From assembly GCA_002898375.1 (NCBI GenBank), contig BEIN01000008.1:1-64000 (forward strand): DNA of 64,000 nt, written 5' to 3'. The notes under the pieces are model-generated. The model had not been told where the DNA came from and made no database searches. It worked only from the letters and a program-made list of their open reading frames with translations. This document shows positions 54,829 to 63,400 of the stretch, in pieces. Source of the stretch: a bacterium HR37 (lineage in GTDB: Bacteria > Desulfobacterota_D > UBA1144 > Nemesobacterales > CSP1-2). The translations under genes were made by a program, and so were the position numbers. The stretch's first letter is position 1. Every line of letters begins with the position of its first letter.

Positions 54829-56082
54829 TTATCCAAACTCCTCTCTTGCCATATTCCTTACATATACGGTTGTCGAAAACACCCTGTATATAAACCCCTC
54901 TCCCAGAGAAGAAGATTGCCTTTGCATCACATCCCCAATCTGGGGTATTGTCTGGGTAGGGATTTGCTGTCCACTTATTAGCTGGGAACTTACCCTGGAT
55001 CTTACAACAAGGTATATCTCAACGGTTCTTATATCCTTTTCTCTTCCCAGAAGGGAGGGATCAGAGCTGAAATCGGGATACATCCTGTTAGCCTCATCTA
55101 AAGGGACACCAACCTTCGTTATACCCCCATCCGGGTCCTGAAGGTTAAAAACAAACTGGATATCAACTATACCGGGAGCATCAACCCCTCCAGCAATAGG
55201 CTGGAAAGGCCCACCGTTTTGGGACATCTCTAGCTCCATGTTTTCCATATCCACCCTGAACGTCTTTGACTGAACAACTGTCATTTCGGAAACCTGAGAA
55301 GAAATCTCGGGGATAAAAAAGGAGCTTAAAAACTCTTCAAAACTAGAGAAATCCTCTTCTTGAAAATTCTGCTCCTTTATAAGCCCTTTATCATTGCTCA
55401 CGGTAATTTGCTTTAAACTGTTATTAACATCGCTTATCTCCAAAATGGCACCACACTCAGTACAGAGCTGGGGATTGCTTAGACAATCCACACTCCCACT
55501 GGGATTGCACATATTAATACGTGACCTAAAACCGATATAGTCTCCGGGTTCAACTATAGGTATAGTTTCTTCACTCCCATCTTCTTTTTTGATAGTAATA
55601 ATCCACTCATCAGGAAGCCTTAGAATAAGCTGAGGGCCTCCTGATATAATTTCCACTGTAGTAGCAACAGAAGGAAGATCCACTTTTTTTTCTTTTTTTT
55701 CTTCTTTTTCTTCATTTTCTTCATCTTCGTCACCGTTGTTCTGTCCCCTCGTTATATCCCATGTGTAGAGGGTAATACAGTCTGGAGGGGAAGCCGCTGT
55801 TCCCGGAACATCGGTGTTACTGGAACAGGGGGGGTTAACCCCGCTTCCACCGTTCACAAACTTAATCGAAAAAGTCTTTCCCTGTCTTGAAACGGCATTT
55901 CTTATCTCTGTTGCTATGTAATCAAGCGTTGCCCTTGCGGTCTGGTCAATATCCACAGCCTCTCTGGTAAAGCTAAACTGTCTTTGCTGCTGGATAAATA
56001 CCACGGTAAGCCCGGCAATCATGACGGAGAGAATCCCTATAGCCACTAAAAGCTCAAGTACGGTAAATCCCCTGCTTCTCAT
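54829..56082 (-). CDS. Minor pilin PilW
   Basis: 417 residues, longer than the usual PilW. Prepilin leader MRSRGFTVLELLVAIG with the G/F cleavage point and Glu5. A central acidic/Lys low-complexity stretch (EDEENEEKEEKKEKK, about 115-130) precedes a PilW-like beta-rich region. Several cysteines. In the order pilV-pilW-pilX-pilY1. Confidence 0.85.
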   Translation of the reverse strand: MRSRGFTVLELLVAIGILSVMIAGLTVVFIQQQRQFSFTREAVDIDQTARATLDYIATEIRNAVSRQGKTFSIKFVNGGSGVNPPCSSNTDVPGTAASPPDCITLYTWDITRGQNNGDEDEENEEKEEKKEKKVDLPSVATTVEIISGGPQLILRLPDEWIITIKKEDGSEETIPIVEPGDYIGFRSRINMCNPSGSVDCLSNPQLCTECGAILEISDVNNSLKQITVSNDKGLIKEQNFQEEDFSSFEEFLSSFFIPEISSQVSEMTVVQSKTFRVDMENMELEMSQNGGPFQPIAGGVDAPGIVDIQFVFNLQDPDGGITKVGVPLDEANRMYPDFSSDPSLLGREKDIRTVEIYLVVRSRVSSQLISGQQIPTQTIPQIGDVMQRQSSSLGEGFIYRVFSTTVYVRNMAREEFG

Positions 56083-56102
56083 AGCCCACCTGCAGTTTAG
56101 CT

Positions 56103-56810
56103 TTAAGGTATATGCGGTATAAGAACCTCATTCCATCCCGGAACAAAGTTAGAATAGTCGCTCTCATGAGCGGTAATCTCGTATACCTGACTTGCAAGAG
56201 AATCACTTATATCCACACTGAATCCGGTATCCTCAAACTGAGCCTCTGTTTTTACGGCATAGTTTATAGAAACCGTAAGGGTTCTTATCCCGTTAAGAGT
56301 CTCTTCCCTGGCTTCTGCCCTTTTTACAACGTAGAGAAAAGACCTGTTTGCATCCCTCATGCTGGTCGCATCACTCTTACAGTCAGAAAGGGTATTTCTA
56401 AACACAACCTTATCCGGGTCACTGTCTTTTAGATCCACAACCGCGCAGGTATTCTCAACAGTTCCATTATCCAGTTCTGAAATCACAAACTCAAGCGGGT
56501 TACAGGGACAGGAATCACAAACTGATTCACTAGAAGAATCATTACAGTAGCTAAGGTCATATGTCTTTCCAGCCTGGGCATCCATATATACAATTGAGTT
56601 ATAAAGATGCCTTCTTTTTACCTCTGCCATATCTCTGTCTGCGATAAACTGGATAACGTTTGTAGCAACGGTTCCTTCCTCTGCCCTCTGCTTTTGCCTC
56701 AGGGCAAGAAACTCCATTTCAGCCATGGCTAAGAAGCCAAGCCCCATTATGAGCAGTGCCACAAGCACCTCGGTTATCGTAAACCCTTCCTGCTTCTTTA
56801 GGCCGCACAT
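56103..56810 (-). CDS. Minor pilin PilV
   Basis: 235 residues from ATG 56810; the frame starts earlier at a TTG. Type IV leader MCGLKKQEGFTITEVLVALL with the G/F cleavage and Glu5. The periplasmic part holds a CNDSSSESVCDSCPCNPLEF cysteine cluster, which is unusually dense. First gene of the minor pilin operon, preceded by the metG terminator region. Confidence 0.82.
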   Translation of the reverse strand: MCGLKKQEGFTITEVLVALLIMGLGFLAMAEMEFLALRQKQRAEEGTVATNVIQFIADRDMAEVKRRHLYNSIVYMDAQAGKTYDLSYCNDSSSESVCDSCPCNPLEFVISELDNGTVENTCAVVDLKDSDPDKVVFRNTLSDCKSDATSMRDANRSFLYVVKRAEAREETLNGIRTLTVSINYAVKTEAQFEDTGFSVDISDSLASQVYEITAHESDYSNFVPGWNEVLIPHIP

Positions 56811-56891
56811 ATTCAAAGACTTACGTAGCAATATCTATACCAGTTCAGATACAGAACCAACTTGTTGAAATTACTGAATATTTTCCTGAGC

Positions 56892-56942
56892 AGAAGAAAA
56901 ACAGGTGCAATTTTTTGCACCCAAAGTGCAAAAAATTGCACC
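56892..56942 (-). terminator. Intrinsic terminator of metG
   Basis: A 17-bp perfect stem: GGTGCAATTTTTTGCAC (56904-56920) with GTGCAAAAAATTGCACC (56926-56942), 5-base loop, and TGTTTTTCTTC on the minus side. Each arm is itself nearly self-complementary, so alternate folds are possible. Separates metG from the pilin operon. Confidence 0.85.
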
Positions 56943-56952
56943 TAAAGAGGGT

Positions 56953-58491
56953 TTATCTTTCGTATCGCGGAAAGAGAGCTCTTCCCTTCTCTACCTGCCA
57001 GCCAGGCCTTGTTAAACCCCATTCCTTTGCGTAAGAGAAGAGCTGAGATTCAAGTGGTTCAGGAGAACCAATTCTTCTCCATATTTCCCTGGAGGATGAC
57101 GGGATAAATGGGTAAAGCAAAAGCGCAAGTATCCTTATTGACTCAACCAGGGTCCAGAGAACAAGACCTAACCTTTCCCTGTTTCCCGATTTCTCCAGCG
57201 ACCACGGGGCAGATTCATCCACGTACTTGTTCATAAAACCTATAAAGTCCCATATTGCATTCAGGGCCCTATGAAAAGCAACCTCCTCCATTGCTTCCTC
57301 CACCTGCCTAGCAGTTTCCATAGCCTTTTCCCTTACCCTTTGCTCATATCCTCCAACAGATAACGTGGGTTCTGGAACCCTTCCCCTCATGTACCTCTCT
57401 ATCATACCCAGGGAGCGGCTTACCAGGTTCCCAAGACCGTTTGCAAGCTCACCGTTTACCCTGCCTATTAGAGCAGTTCTAGAGAAATCCCCATCCAGTC
57501 CAAAAGGAACCTCCCTTAGGAGGAAATACCTAAGAACGTCTGCCCCGAACTCATCCACTATATCGTTAGGGTCAACCACATTACCCTTAGATTTGGACAT
57601 CTTCTCTCCTTCAACCGTCCACCATCCATGAGCAAACACCTTCTTTGGAAGAGGAAGCCCTGCTGACATTAGAAAAGCAGGCCAGTAGATAGCATGAAAC
57701 CTAAGAATATCCTTACCTACAAGATGTATGTCGGCAGGCCAAATCTCGCTGAACCTCTCCATATCATCTGGAAAACCAGGAGCCGTAATGTAGTTTGTGA
57801 GTGCATCAAACCACACATATATAACGTGTCTTGGATTGTTTGGAACGGGGATTCCCCATGAAAAGGTGGTTCGGCTTATACTTAGGTCTCTTAAACCTCC
57901 CCTTACAAAGCTTATAACCTCGTTTCTCCTAAAGGGAGGCTGGATAAAATCCGGATTGTCCTCATAGAACTCAAGGAGTGGCTTTTCGTATTTTGAGAGT
58001 CGAAAAAAATAACTTTCTTCCTTTAGTCGCTCTACAGGCCTTCCACAATCAGGACAGAGCCTCGAGCCTCCAAGCTGTGTTTCAGTCCAGAAAGTTTCGT
58101 CAAAAACACAGTACCAGTCCTCATACTCCCCAAGGTATATATCTCCCTTTTCAAAGACCCTTCTAAAGAGCTCCGTTACCGATTTTATGTGCCTCTCCTC
58201 TGTTGTCCTTATAAAGTCGTCATTTGAGATATTTAGCTTCTTCCAAAGCTCTTTGAATCTAACAACCACACGGTTTGCAAGCTCTATTGGTTCTTCCCCC
58301 GATGCCCTTGCGGTTCTTTCAATCTTCTGACCATGTTCATCTGTACCGGTAAGAAAGAAGACCTTTTCTCCCTTAAGCCTTTTAAATCTTGCAATAACAT
58401 CGGCAGCTACGGTAGTATATGCATGCCCGATGTGTGGCACATCGTTTACATAGTATATTGGGGTTGTAACATAAAACACCTTCTTTTCCAT
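56953..58491 (-). CDS. metG: Methionyl-tRNA synthetase
   Basis: 512 residues, the short form without a C-terminal tRNA-binding EMAP-like domain. HIGH motif PHIGHAY (19-25), KMSKS (about 298-302, GEKMSKSKGN), a zinc-type LCPDC pair (about 143-147, single knuckle), and the anticodon-binding helical domain. Starts right after holB (1 base). Last gene of the radC-to-metG unit. Confidence 0.96.
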   Translation of the reverse strand: MEKKVFYVTTPIYYVNDVPHIGHAYTTVAADVIARFKRLKGEKVFFLTGTDEHGQKIERTARASGEEPIELANRVVVRFKELWKKLNISNDDFIRTTEERHIKSVTELFRRVFEKGDIYLGEYEDWYCVFDETFWTETQLGGSRLCPDCGRPVERLKEESYFFRLSKYEKPLLEFYEDNPDFIQPPFRRNEVISFVRGGLRDLSISRTTFSWGIPVPNNPRHVIYVWFDALTNYITAPGFPDDMERFSEIWPADIHLVGKDILRFHAIYWPAFLMSAGLPLPKKVFAHGWWTVEGEKMSKSKGNVVDPNDIVDEFGADVLRYFLLREVPFGLDGDFSRTALIGRVNGELANGLGNLVSRSLGMIERYMRGRVPEPTLSVGGYEQRVREKAMETARQVEEAMEEVAFHRALNAIWDFIGFMNKYVDESAPWSLEKSGNRERLGLVLWTLVESIRILALLLYPFIPSSSREIWRRIGSPEPLESQLFSYAKEWGLTRPGWQVEKGRALFPRYER

Positions 58492-59529
58492 CTAATCACC
58501 CGCTGTATCTATAATCTTTACCAACAGATTTTCAAGGACAATCTGTTTATTTGCATTCCCACGAAATATAACATACCAAGCCTCTTCAAGAAAGCTAAGT
58601 ATCTCCAGTATACCGGACAAACTAAACCTGCCTGCTGCCTTTTTGATAACAGGAAGCAAATCCTTGTTTGAAATTTGATCCTCTTTAAGCCCGATTTTAA
58701 CAAACATTATATCCCTTAGCCAAAAAGCTATAAGTTGAAGAAAAAAAGAAACCCTATCTGTGTCGTTCAAATGCCCCTTGCCAAGGATATGCTCCACAAC
58801 ACGGGAAATAACAGATATATCCCTTATGGTTCTGAGAGCACATATAGCCTCTATAACGCTTTTCCTCTCCGTTAAAAGCCCCCTATCAATACGTATAGCC
58901 CTTCCCAGACTTCCACCCGAGAGCATTGAAGCTATGTGAGCCTCCTCATTGGAAAGACCTCTTTTAACAAGCTCCTCGCGTATCAGGTTAAACGGTAACG
59001 GCTTAAACTCAATCCTTTGGCACCTTGAGTGAATTGTTGGAAGCAAAAACTCAGGTCTTGATGTAACAAGAACTATTACAGAATCTACCGGTGGCTCCTC
59101 AAGTGTTTTGAGAAAGGCGTTCTGAGCACTAACATTCATCCTTTCTGCTTCATCAATAACGGCAACCTTATACCTTCCCTCAAAAGGCCTTAAAAAGATT
59201 CTCTCTTCAATCTCCTCACGAACCTGGTTAACCTTTATATCCCTTACCCCCTCGTATTCTACCAAAAAAACATCTGGATGTACCCCTTTTTCTATCTTTT
59301 TGCACGAGAAACACCCGCATTTCTCATGCATTTCCTCTCCTTTTCTTCTTTGAAGCTCCAGGCAGTTTAGACACTTTGCAAATCCAGTAGCAACCAACCT
59401 TTTACCAATACCCTCCATACCCGAGAACATGTAAGCATGAGACACCCTGCCTTCACAAACAGCCCGCCAAAGTGCTTGCTTTTGAAACTCATGCCCCACT
59501 ATACCTTCAAAATACCCACCGTAATTCAT
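58492..59529 (-). CDS. holB: DNA polymerase III delta-prime subunit-like protein (HolB)
   Basis: 345 residues of the clamp-loader AAA+ family. The Walker A region is SGMEGIGKRLVA, degenerate (GKR in place of GKT), as in delta-prime. Cysteines CLNC and CGCFSCKK form a zinc module. VIDEAERMNVSAQNAFLKTLEEPP and SRCQRIEFKPL follow. Acts with gamma/tau and delta to load the sliding clamp. Between tmk and metG, which is a known arrangement in many bacteria. Confidence 0.9.
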   Translation of the reverse strand: MNYGGYFEGIVGHEFQKQALWRAVCEGRVSHAYMFSGMEGIGKRLVATGFAKCLNCLELQRRKGEEMHEKCGCFSCKKIEKGVHPDVFLVEYEGVRDIKVNQVREEIEERIFLRPFEGRYKVAVIDEAERMNVSAQNAFLKTLEEPPVDSVIVLVTSRPEFLLPTIHSRCQRIEFKPLPFNLIREELVKRGLSNEEAHIASMLSGGSLGRAIRIDRGLLTERKSVIEAICALRTIRDISVISRVVEHILGKGHLNDTDRVSFFLQLIAFWLRDIMFVKIGLKEDQISNKDLLPVIKKAAGRFSLSGILEILSFLEEAWYVIFRGNANKQIVLENLLVKIIDTAGD

Positions 59530-59538
59530 GCGGTTACC

Positions 59539-60153
59539 TTATCTGGATAACCTTGTAAGCACTATATCCGTTATCTCTTCCCGTATTTGATCTACCCCGC
59601 GTGCTGCATTAATTACCTTTATCCTATCCGGTTCCTTCTGGGCAATAAAGAGGTAACCCTGCCTTATTCTCTCGTGAAACTCCAGGGGCTCTTCTTCAAA
59701 TTTGGTCATAGATTCCCTATTTCGTATCCTTGAAAGGGCAATCCTTACAGGAAGGTTTAAAAGCAGTGTAATATCTGGTTTTAGCCCAAGTGTTGAGGCA
59801 TTTGCCACCTTTTTAACAAGCTCTATGTCCAATCCTCTCCCATACCCCTGATACACAACCGTAGAATCCACAAACCTATCACATATAACTATATCCCCCG
59901 CCTTTAACCTCGGCCTTAGAAGCTCCTTTACATGTTGAGCCCTATCAGCACAAAAGAGGCAGAGTTCTGCCACCGGGTCAAGCTCAAGGTCACGTTCCTC
60001 AAGAAGCATTCTGCGGATAAGACGTCCAAGAATCCCCCATCCTGGCTCTCTTGTAAAGGTCACCCGATACCCCTTATTAACCAAAAAATCCCTAAGAAGC
60101 TGTGCCTGGGTAGTTTTACCGCTTCCCTCAATCCCCTCAAATGTAATAAACAC
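59539..60153 (-). CDS. tmk: Thymidylate kinase
   Basis: 204 residues. P-loop GIEGSGKTTQ (6-15), the DR-motif CDRFVDSTVVYQGYGRG, and FTREPGWG as the dTMP-binding loop. Converts dTMP to dTDP. Start codon GTG with a GAGGAT site. 10 bases ahead of holB. Confidence 0.96.
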   Translation of the reverse strand: MFITFEGIEGSGKTTQAQLLRDFLVNKGYRVTFTREPGWGILGRLIRRMLLEERDLELDPVAELCLFCADRAQHVKELLRPRLKAGDIVICDRFVDSTVVYQGYGRGLDIELVKKVANASTLGLKPDITLLLNLPVRIALSRIRNRESMTKFEEEPLEFHERIRQGYLFIAQKEPDRIKVINAARGVDQIREEITDIVLTRLSR

Positions 60154-60221
60154 CTTAACTTTATCCTCGATTTGTTTTACATAAATCCTACCACAATAAG
60201 TTGAATAGTTAAATTACACAC

Positions 60222-60947
60222 TCACTTAAACCCCAAGCTTCTTTTAAGTGCCTCTAGCTCTTCAGGAGTTAGATCCCTCCATTTCCCTCTTGGCAGGTTT
60301 CCAAGTCTAATGGGTCCTATAGCTACCCTCTTTAATCTTAAAACCGGGTAACCCATGCTTTTAAAAAACCTCTTTACAAGGTGCTTTCTGCCTTCGTGAA
60401 ACGCTATCTCTAAAACGGTGTTATCGTTTTTTTTACCCAATATTTTTATCCAATCTGGCCTGGCAAGGCCGTCTTCAAGCTTAATCCCGAAAGCCCCTTT
60501 TTCGAGCACATCACTGCTTAAAGCTCCCTTAACAAGCGTCAAATAAACCTTTGGGAGTTTGTATCTTGGATGAAGTATCCTGTTTGCAACCTCCCCATCG
60601 TTTGTAAGCATCAAAAGCCCCTCAGCATCGTAATCAAGTCTTCCTGCAGGATAAACCCTCTCCGGTATGTCTCTTATAAGCTCTCTTATGCTTCTCTTCC
60701 CATCCCTCTCATCTCCTAAAGAGGTTAGGTAAAGACGTGGCTTGTTTAGAATCACATATCTCTTTTTCTGTGGCTTTAAAACCCTTCTTCCAATCGAAAC
60801 CCTATCCTTATCTGTATCCACTCTGTATCCGGGCTCTCTAACGATTACCCCATTTACCCTTACCCTGCCATCCTCTATAAGCCTATCTGCCTTTCTCCGT
60901 GATGAAACCCCGCATATAGATAGATACCTGTTCAGTCTGATGATCAT
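60222..60947 (-). CDS. RluB/RsuA-type pseudouridine synthase
   Basis: 241 residues: an N-terminal S4 RNA-binding domain (NRYLSICGVSSRRKADRLIEDGRVRVNG), then the catalytic domain with the RLDYDAEGLLMLTNDG motif (catalytic Asp in GRLDYD). Members act on 23S (RluB) or 16S (RsuA) rRNA, and sequence alone does not decide here. In the same direction as tmk, with a 68-base gap. Confidence 0.92.
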   Translation of the reverse strand: MIIRLNRYLSICGVSSRRKADRLIEDGRVRVNGVIVREPGYRVDTDKDRVSIGRRVLKPQKKRYVILNKPRLYLTSLGDERDGKRSIRELIRDIPERVYPAGRLDYDAEGLLMLTNDGEVANRILHPRYKLPKVYLTLVKGALSSDVLEKGAFGIKLEDGLARPDWIKILGKKNDNTVLEIAFHEGRKHLVKRFFKSMGYPVLRLKRVAIGPIRLGNLPRGKWRDLTPEELEALKRSLGFK

Positions 60948-61034
60948 AACATAATATGATAAAGTTAAACCCCTAAATTACAAAACCCGCTCCACTCCTA
61001 GCCGTCTTTCATCGGTAATCAGCTCCCATATAAA

Positions 61035-61718
61035 CTAAAGTAGGTCGTTTTCCATAAAGCTAAAATAACCGTTTTTACCCACTATTATGTGGTCCAAGAC
61101 CCTTATCTCCAGGGTTTTAAGAGCATCTCTTACATAGCGGGTAAGTTCTTTATCCTCCTCAGACGGTTCAGTGTGTCCACTTGGATGATTATGAACCAGT
61201 ATAAGGCTTGCAGCGTGATTTAGAAGAGCTGACTCAGCAATACGACGTGGGTACACAACTACATGATCCACTGTTCCCTCACTTAGCACCTCATAGTCTA
61301 TAACCTCATTTTTTACGTTCAGGTAAATAACCATAAAAGCCTCATGATAGAGACCGGAAAGCTTTAACCTTGCAAAATTAACCACAAGTTGGGGTGAGGA
61401 AAGAACATCCCTGTGCCTTACCCTGCCTAAAAAGTAGGAACTACAAAGCTCCCTTACCAAGCAGATAAGGGTTGAAGAAGTAGGGCCTATTCCCACCTGC
61501 TCCTCTAGTTCCCTTGGTTGTGCATCCAAAACCCCAGTTATGCTTCCAAAACGATTTAGAAGCTCCTTTGCAAGGGGTTTTACATCCTTTCTGGGAATAG
61601 CATAGGTTAAGAGAAGCTCCAAAAGCTCGTACTCTTCAAGACCACTTCCGTTTGTTCTCCTAAAGCGTTCCCTTAGCCTTTTTCTATGTGCTATATAATG
61701 GGGTTTTTCGGGTGCCAT
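61035..61718 (-). CDS. radC: DNA repair protein RadC family (JAB domain)
   Basis: 227 residues with an N-terminal UVRD-like helix-hairpin region (IPRKDVKPLAKELLNRFGS) and a C-terminal JAB/MPN domain. The metal motif is HNHPSGHTEPS with the following Asp. Despite the name, its role in repair is uncertain. First gene of the minus-strand unit, divergent from mnmE. Confidence 0.9.
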   Translation of the reverse strand: MAPEKPHYIAHRKRLRERFRRTNGSGLEEYELLELLLTYAIPRKDVKPLAKELLNRFGSITGVLDAQPRELEEQVGIGPTSSTLICLVRELCSSYFLGRVRHRDVLSSPQLVVNFARLKLSGLYHEAFMVIYLNVKNEVIDYEVLSEGTVDHVVVYPRRIAESALLNHAASLILVHNHPSGHTEPSEEDKELTRYVRDALKTLEIRVLDHIIVGKNGYFSFMENDLL

Positions 61719-61803
61719 TGGGATTTCCCTTTAAAGCCATAAGGATTTGCTAAATTTTACTCCCCATAAGCTATGCTTTTCAATTAACCTTACTTAATTA
61801 TGG

Positions 61804-61809
61804 TAAAAT
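61804..61809 (+). promoter_or_regulatory. Likely -10 of mnmE
   Basis: TAAAAT preceded by TGG, an extended -10, 17 bases ahead of the mnmE ATG. No convincing -35. Confidence 0.4.
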
Positions 61810-61825
61810 AAATAAAAATCTTCCA

Positions 61826-63232
61826 ATGAATAAACTCTTTGTATATCCACAAGAAGATACAATCGCCGCCCTTGCAACCCCTCCAGGAGAAGGTGGGATT
61901 GCAGTAATAAGGATCAGCGGAAAACATGCCCTAGAGGCTTTAAGCAGGGTATTTAAAAGAGCCACCCCAGGAAGTGTTTTTGATATGAAGACCCACAGAC
62001 TTTACAGAGGTCATGTATTTGACCCTGAAAGCAAAGCAACAATAGACAGCGTACTCTGTGTTGTAATGCGGTCTCCAAATTCATATACAGGAGAGGATGT
62101 GGTGGAGATACACTGCCACGGTGGATATCTGGTCCCAAAAATGATCCTAGATGTCCTGTTTAAAAACGGGGTAAGACCTGCTCAACCCGGTGAATTCACC
62201 CTAAGGGCTTTTCTAAATGGCAAGATGGATCTTGCCCAGGCTGAGGCTGTGGCAGATGTTGTACATGCGCAAACACAAAGGAGCCTAAGGCAAGCAGAAC
62301 TACAACTAGAGGGGATGCTTTCAAAGAAAATCGAAGGCTTTAAAGAAAGCATACTGGATACGCTTGCGGAGATAGAGGCACAGGTAGATTTCCCGGAAGA
62401 AGATATAGACCCTATCTTAAAGGAGGAAATAAGCAGAAGGATTAAAACAACCCTAGAAGAACTGCAAAAGCTGCTTTCCACATACGAAGAAGGAAGAATA
62501 ATAAAATACGGGGTGTACACCGCTATACTGGGGAAACCAAACGTTGGTAAATCAAGCCTGTTAAACCTTCTTGTTATGAAAGAAAGAGCTATCGTAAGCC
62601 CATACCCGGGAACAACAAGAGACTTTATTGAGGAAACCGTGGAAATAAAAGGTATACCCCTAAGGCTAATAGATACGGCTGGACTGAGAGCTACCGCCGA
62701 TGATATAGAAAGGGTAGGAGTAGAGCTGGCAAAAAAGAAGGCCCAAGAAGCAGAGTTTATAATCGCGGTAATAGATGGAAGCACAAAACTGGATGAAAAT
62801 GACCTTGAGGTTCTAGAGAAGATCCAGGGGAAAAAGTCCATAATAGTGGTAAACAAACTCGACCTACCACAGGAGGTCTCGGAGAAAGAGTTATCGAGGT
62901 TTGTTTCCGAAAGCAGAATTGTAAAGACCTCCGCAAAGCTTGGATTGGGTATTGAAGAGCTAAAGGACACTATACTCGAAGTCCTTACAGGTAGAGAAAA
63001 CCCTCCTAGGGAGGAAGAGGTCATAATAACGGAGCTTAGACACAAAGTGGCAATCCAGAAAGCAAAGGAGAGCCTGCTTTCCTTCCTGGAATCACTAGAG
63101 AGAGGAGAGTCACCTGAGTTTCTGGCAGTTGACCTACGTAGCGCCCTTGATTCCCTTGGTGAGATAACAGGAGAGACTTCAACAGAAGATATCCTTGGAA
63201 GGATATTTAGCAGGTTCTGTATAGGCAAGTAA
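61826..63232 (+). CDS. mnmE: tRNA modification GTPase MnmE
   Basis: 468 residues. N-terminal folate-binding domain (DTIAALATPPGEGGIAVIRISG), GTPase domain with GKPNVGKSSL, DTAGLRATADDIERVG and NKLD, and a C-terminal helical domain ending FCIGK, whose Cys is part of the essential CxGK. With MnmG it makes the cmnm5 modification of the wobble uridine. The gene's end lies 2 bases before a parS site, and the gene is near the origin in many bacteria. Confidence 0.97.
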   Translation: MNKLFVYPQEDTIAALATPPGEGGIAVIRISGKHALEALSRVFKRATPGSVFDMKTHRLYRGHVFDPESKATIDSVLCVVMRSPNSYTGEDVVEIHCHGGYLVPKMILDVLFKNGVRPAQPGEFTLRAFLNGKMDLAQAEAVADVVHAQTQRSLRQAELQLEGMLSKKIEGFKESILDTLAEIEAQVDFPEEDIDPILKEEISRRIKTTLEELQKLLSTYEEGRIIKYGVYTAILGKPNVGKSSLLNLLVMKERAIVSPYPGTTRDFIEETVEIKGIPLRLIDTAGLRATADDIERVGVELAKKKAQEAEFIIAVIDGSTKLDENDLEVLEKIQGKKSIIVVNKLDLPQEVSEKELSRFVSESRIVKTSAKLGLGIEELKDTILEVLTGRENPPREEEVIITELRHKVAIQKAKESLLSFLESLERGESPEFLAVDLRSALDSLGEITGETSTEDILGRIFSRFCIGK

Positions 63233-63234
63233 GA

Positions 63235-63250
63235 TGTTTCACGTGAAACA
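63235..63250. other. parS chromosome-partition site
   Basis: TGTTTCACGTGAAACA, an exact copy of the 16-bp consensus bound by ParB proteins. It starts 3 bases after the mnmE stop. Such sites cluster near the replication origin and serve to load ParB and organise the segregating origin. Confidence 0.92.
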
Positions 63251-63376
63251 TCCACAGGCTGTGGATAAACTTTTCCACAGCTGTGGACAACCTGAGGGAA
63301 ATAAAATTGAATATTTTTAGGAAGTTAGAAGTAACCCTATCCTGGGATAGATAAATTATCCACATTTAATCCACAA
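63251..63376. other. Candidate oriC with DnaA-box cluster
   Basis: DnaA-box-like 9-mers: TGTGGATAA (63260-63268, reverse), TTTTCCACA (63271-63279), TGTGGACAA (63282-63290, reverse), TTATCCACA (63356-63364) and TAATCCACA (63367-63375). Between the two groups is an A/T-rich stretch (about 63299-63322) that could unwind. Together with parS and the orientation of the genes around it, this is a likely origin or a part of one. No dnaA gene is in the window, and a plain DnaA-binding cluster remains possible. Confidence 0.65.
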
Positions 63377-63400
63377 GTTTTTGTTTAACCTCCAAAAGTT

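Noticed and set aside
62182..63255. A 357-residue frame antisense to mnmE
   Set aside because: It is Ser-rich reverse-strand shadow of a clear GTPase gene, with no ribosome site or promoter.
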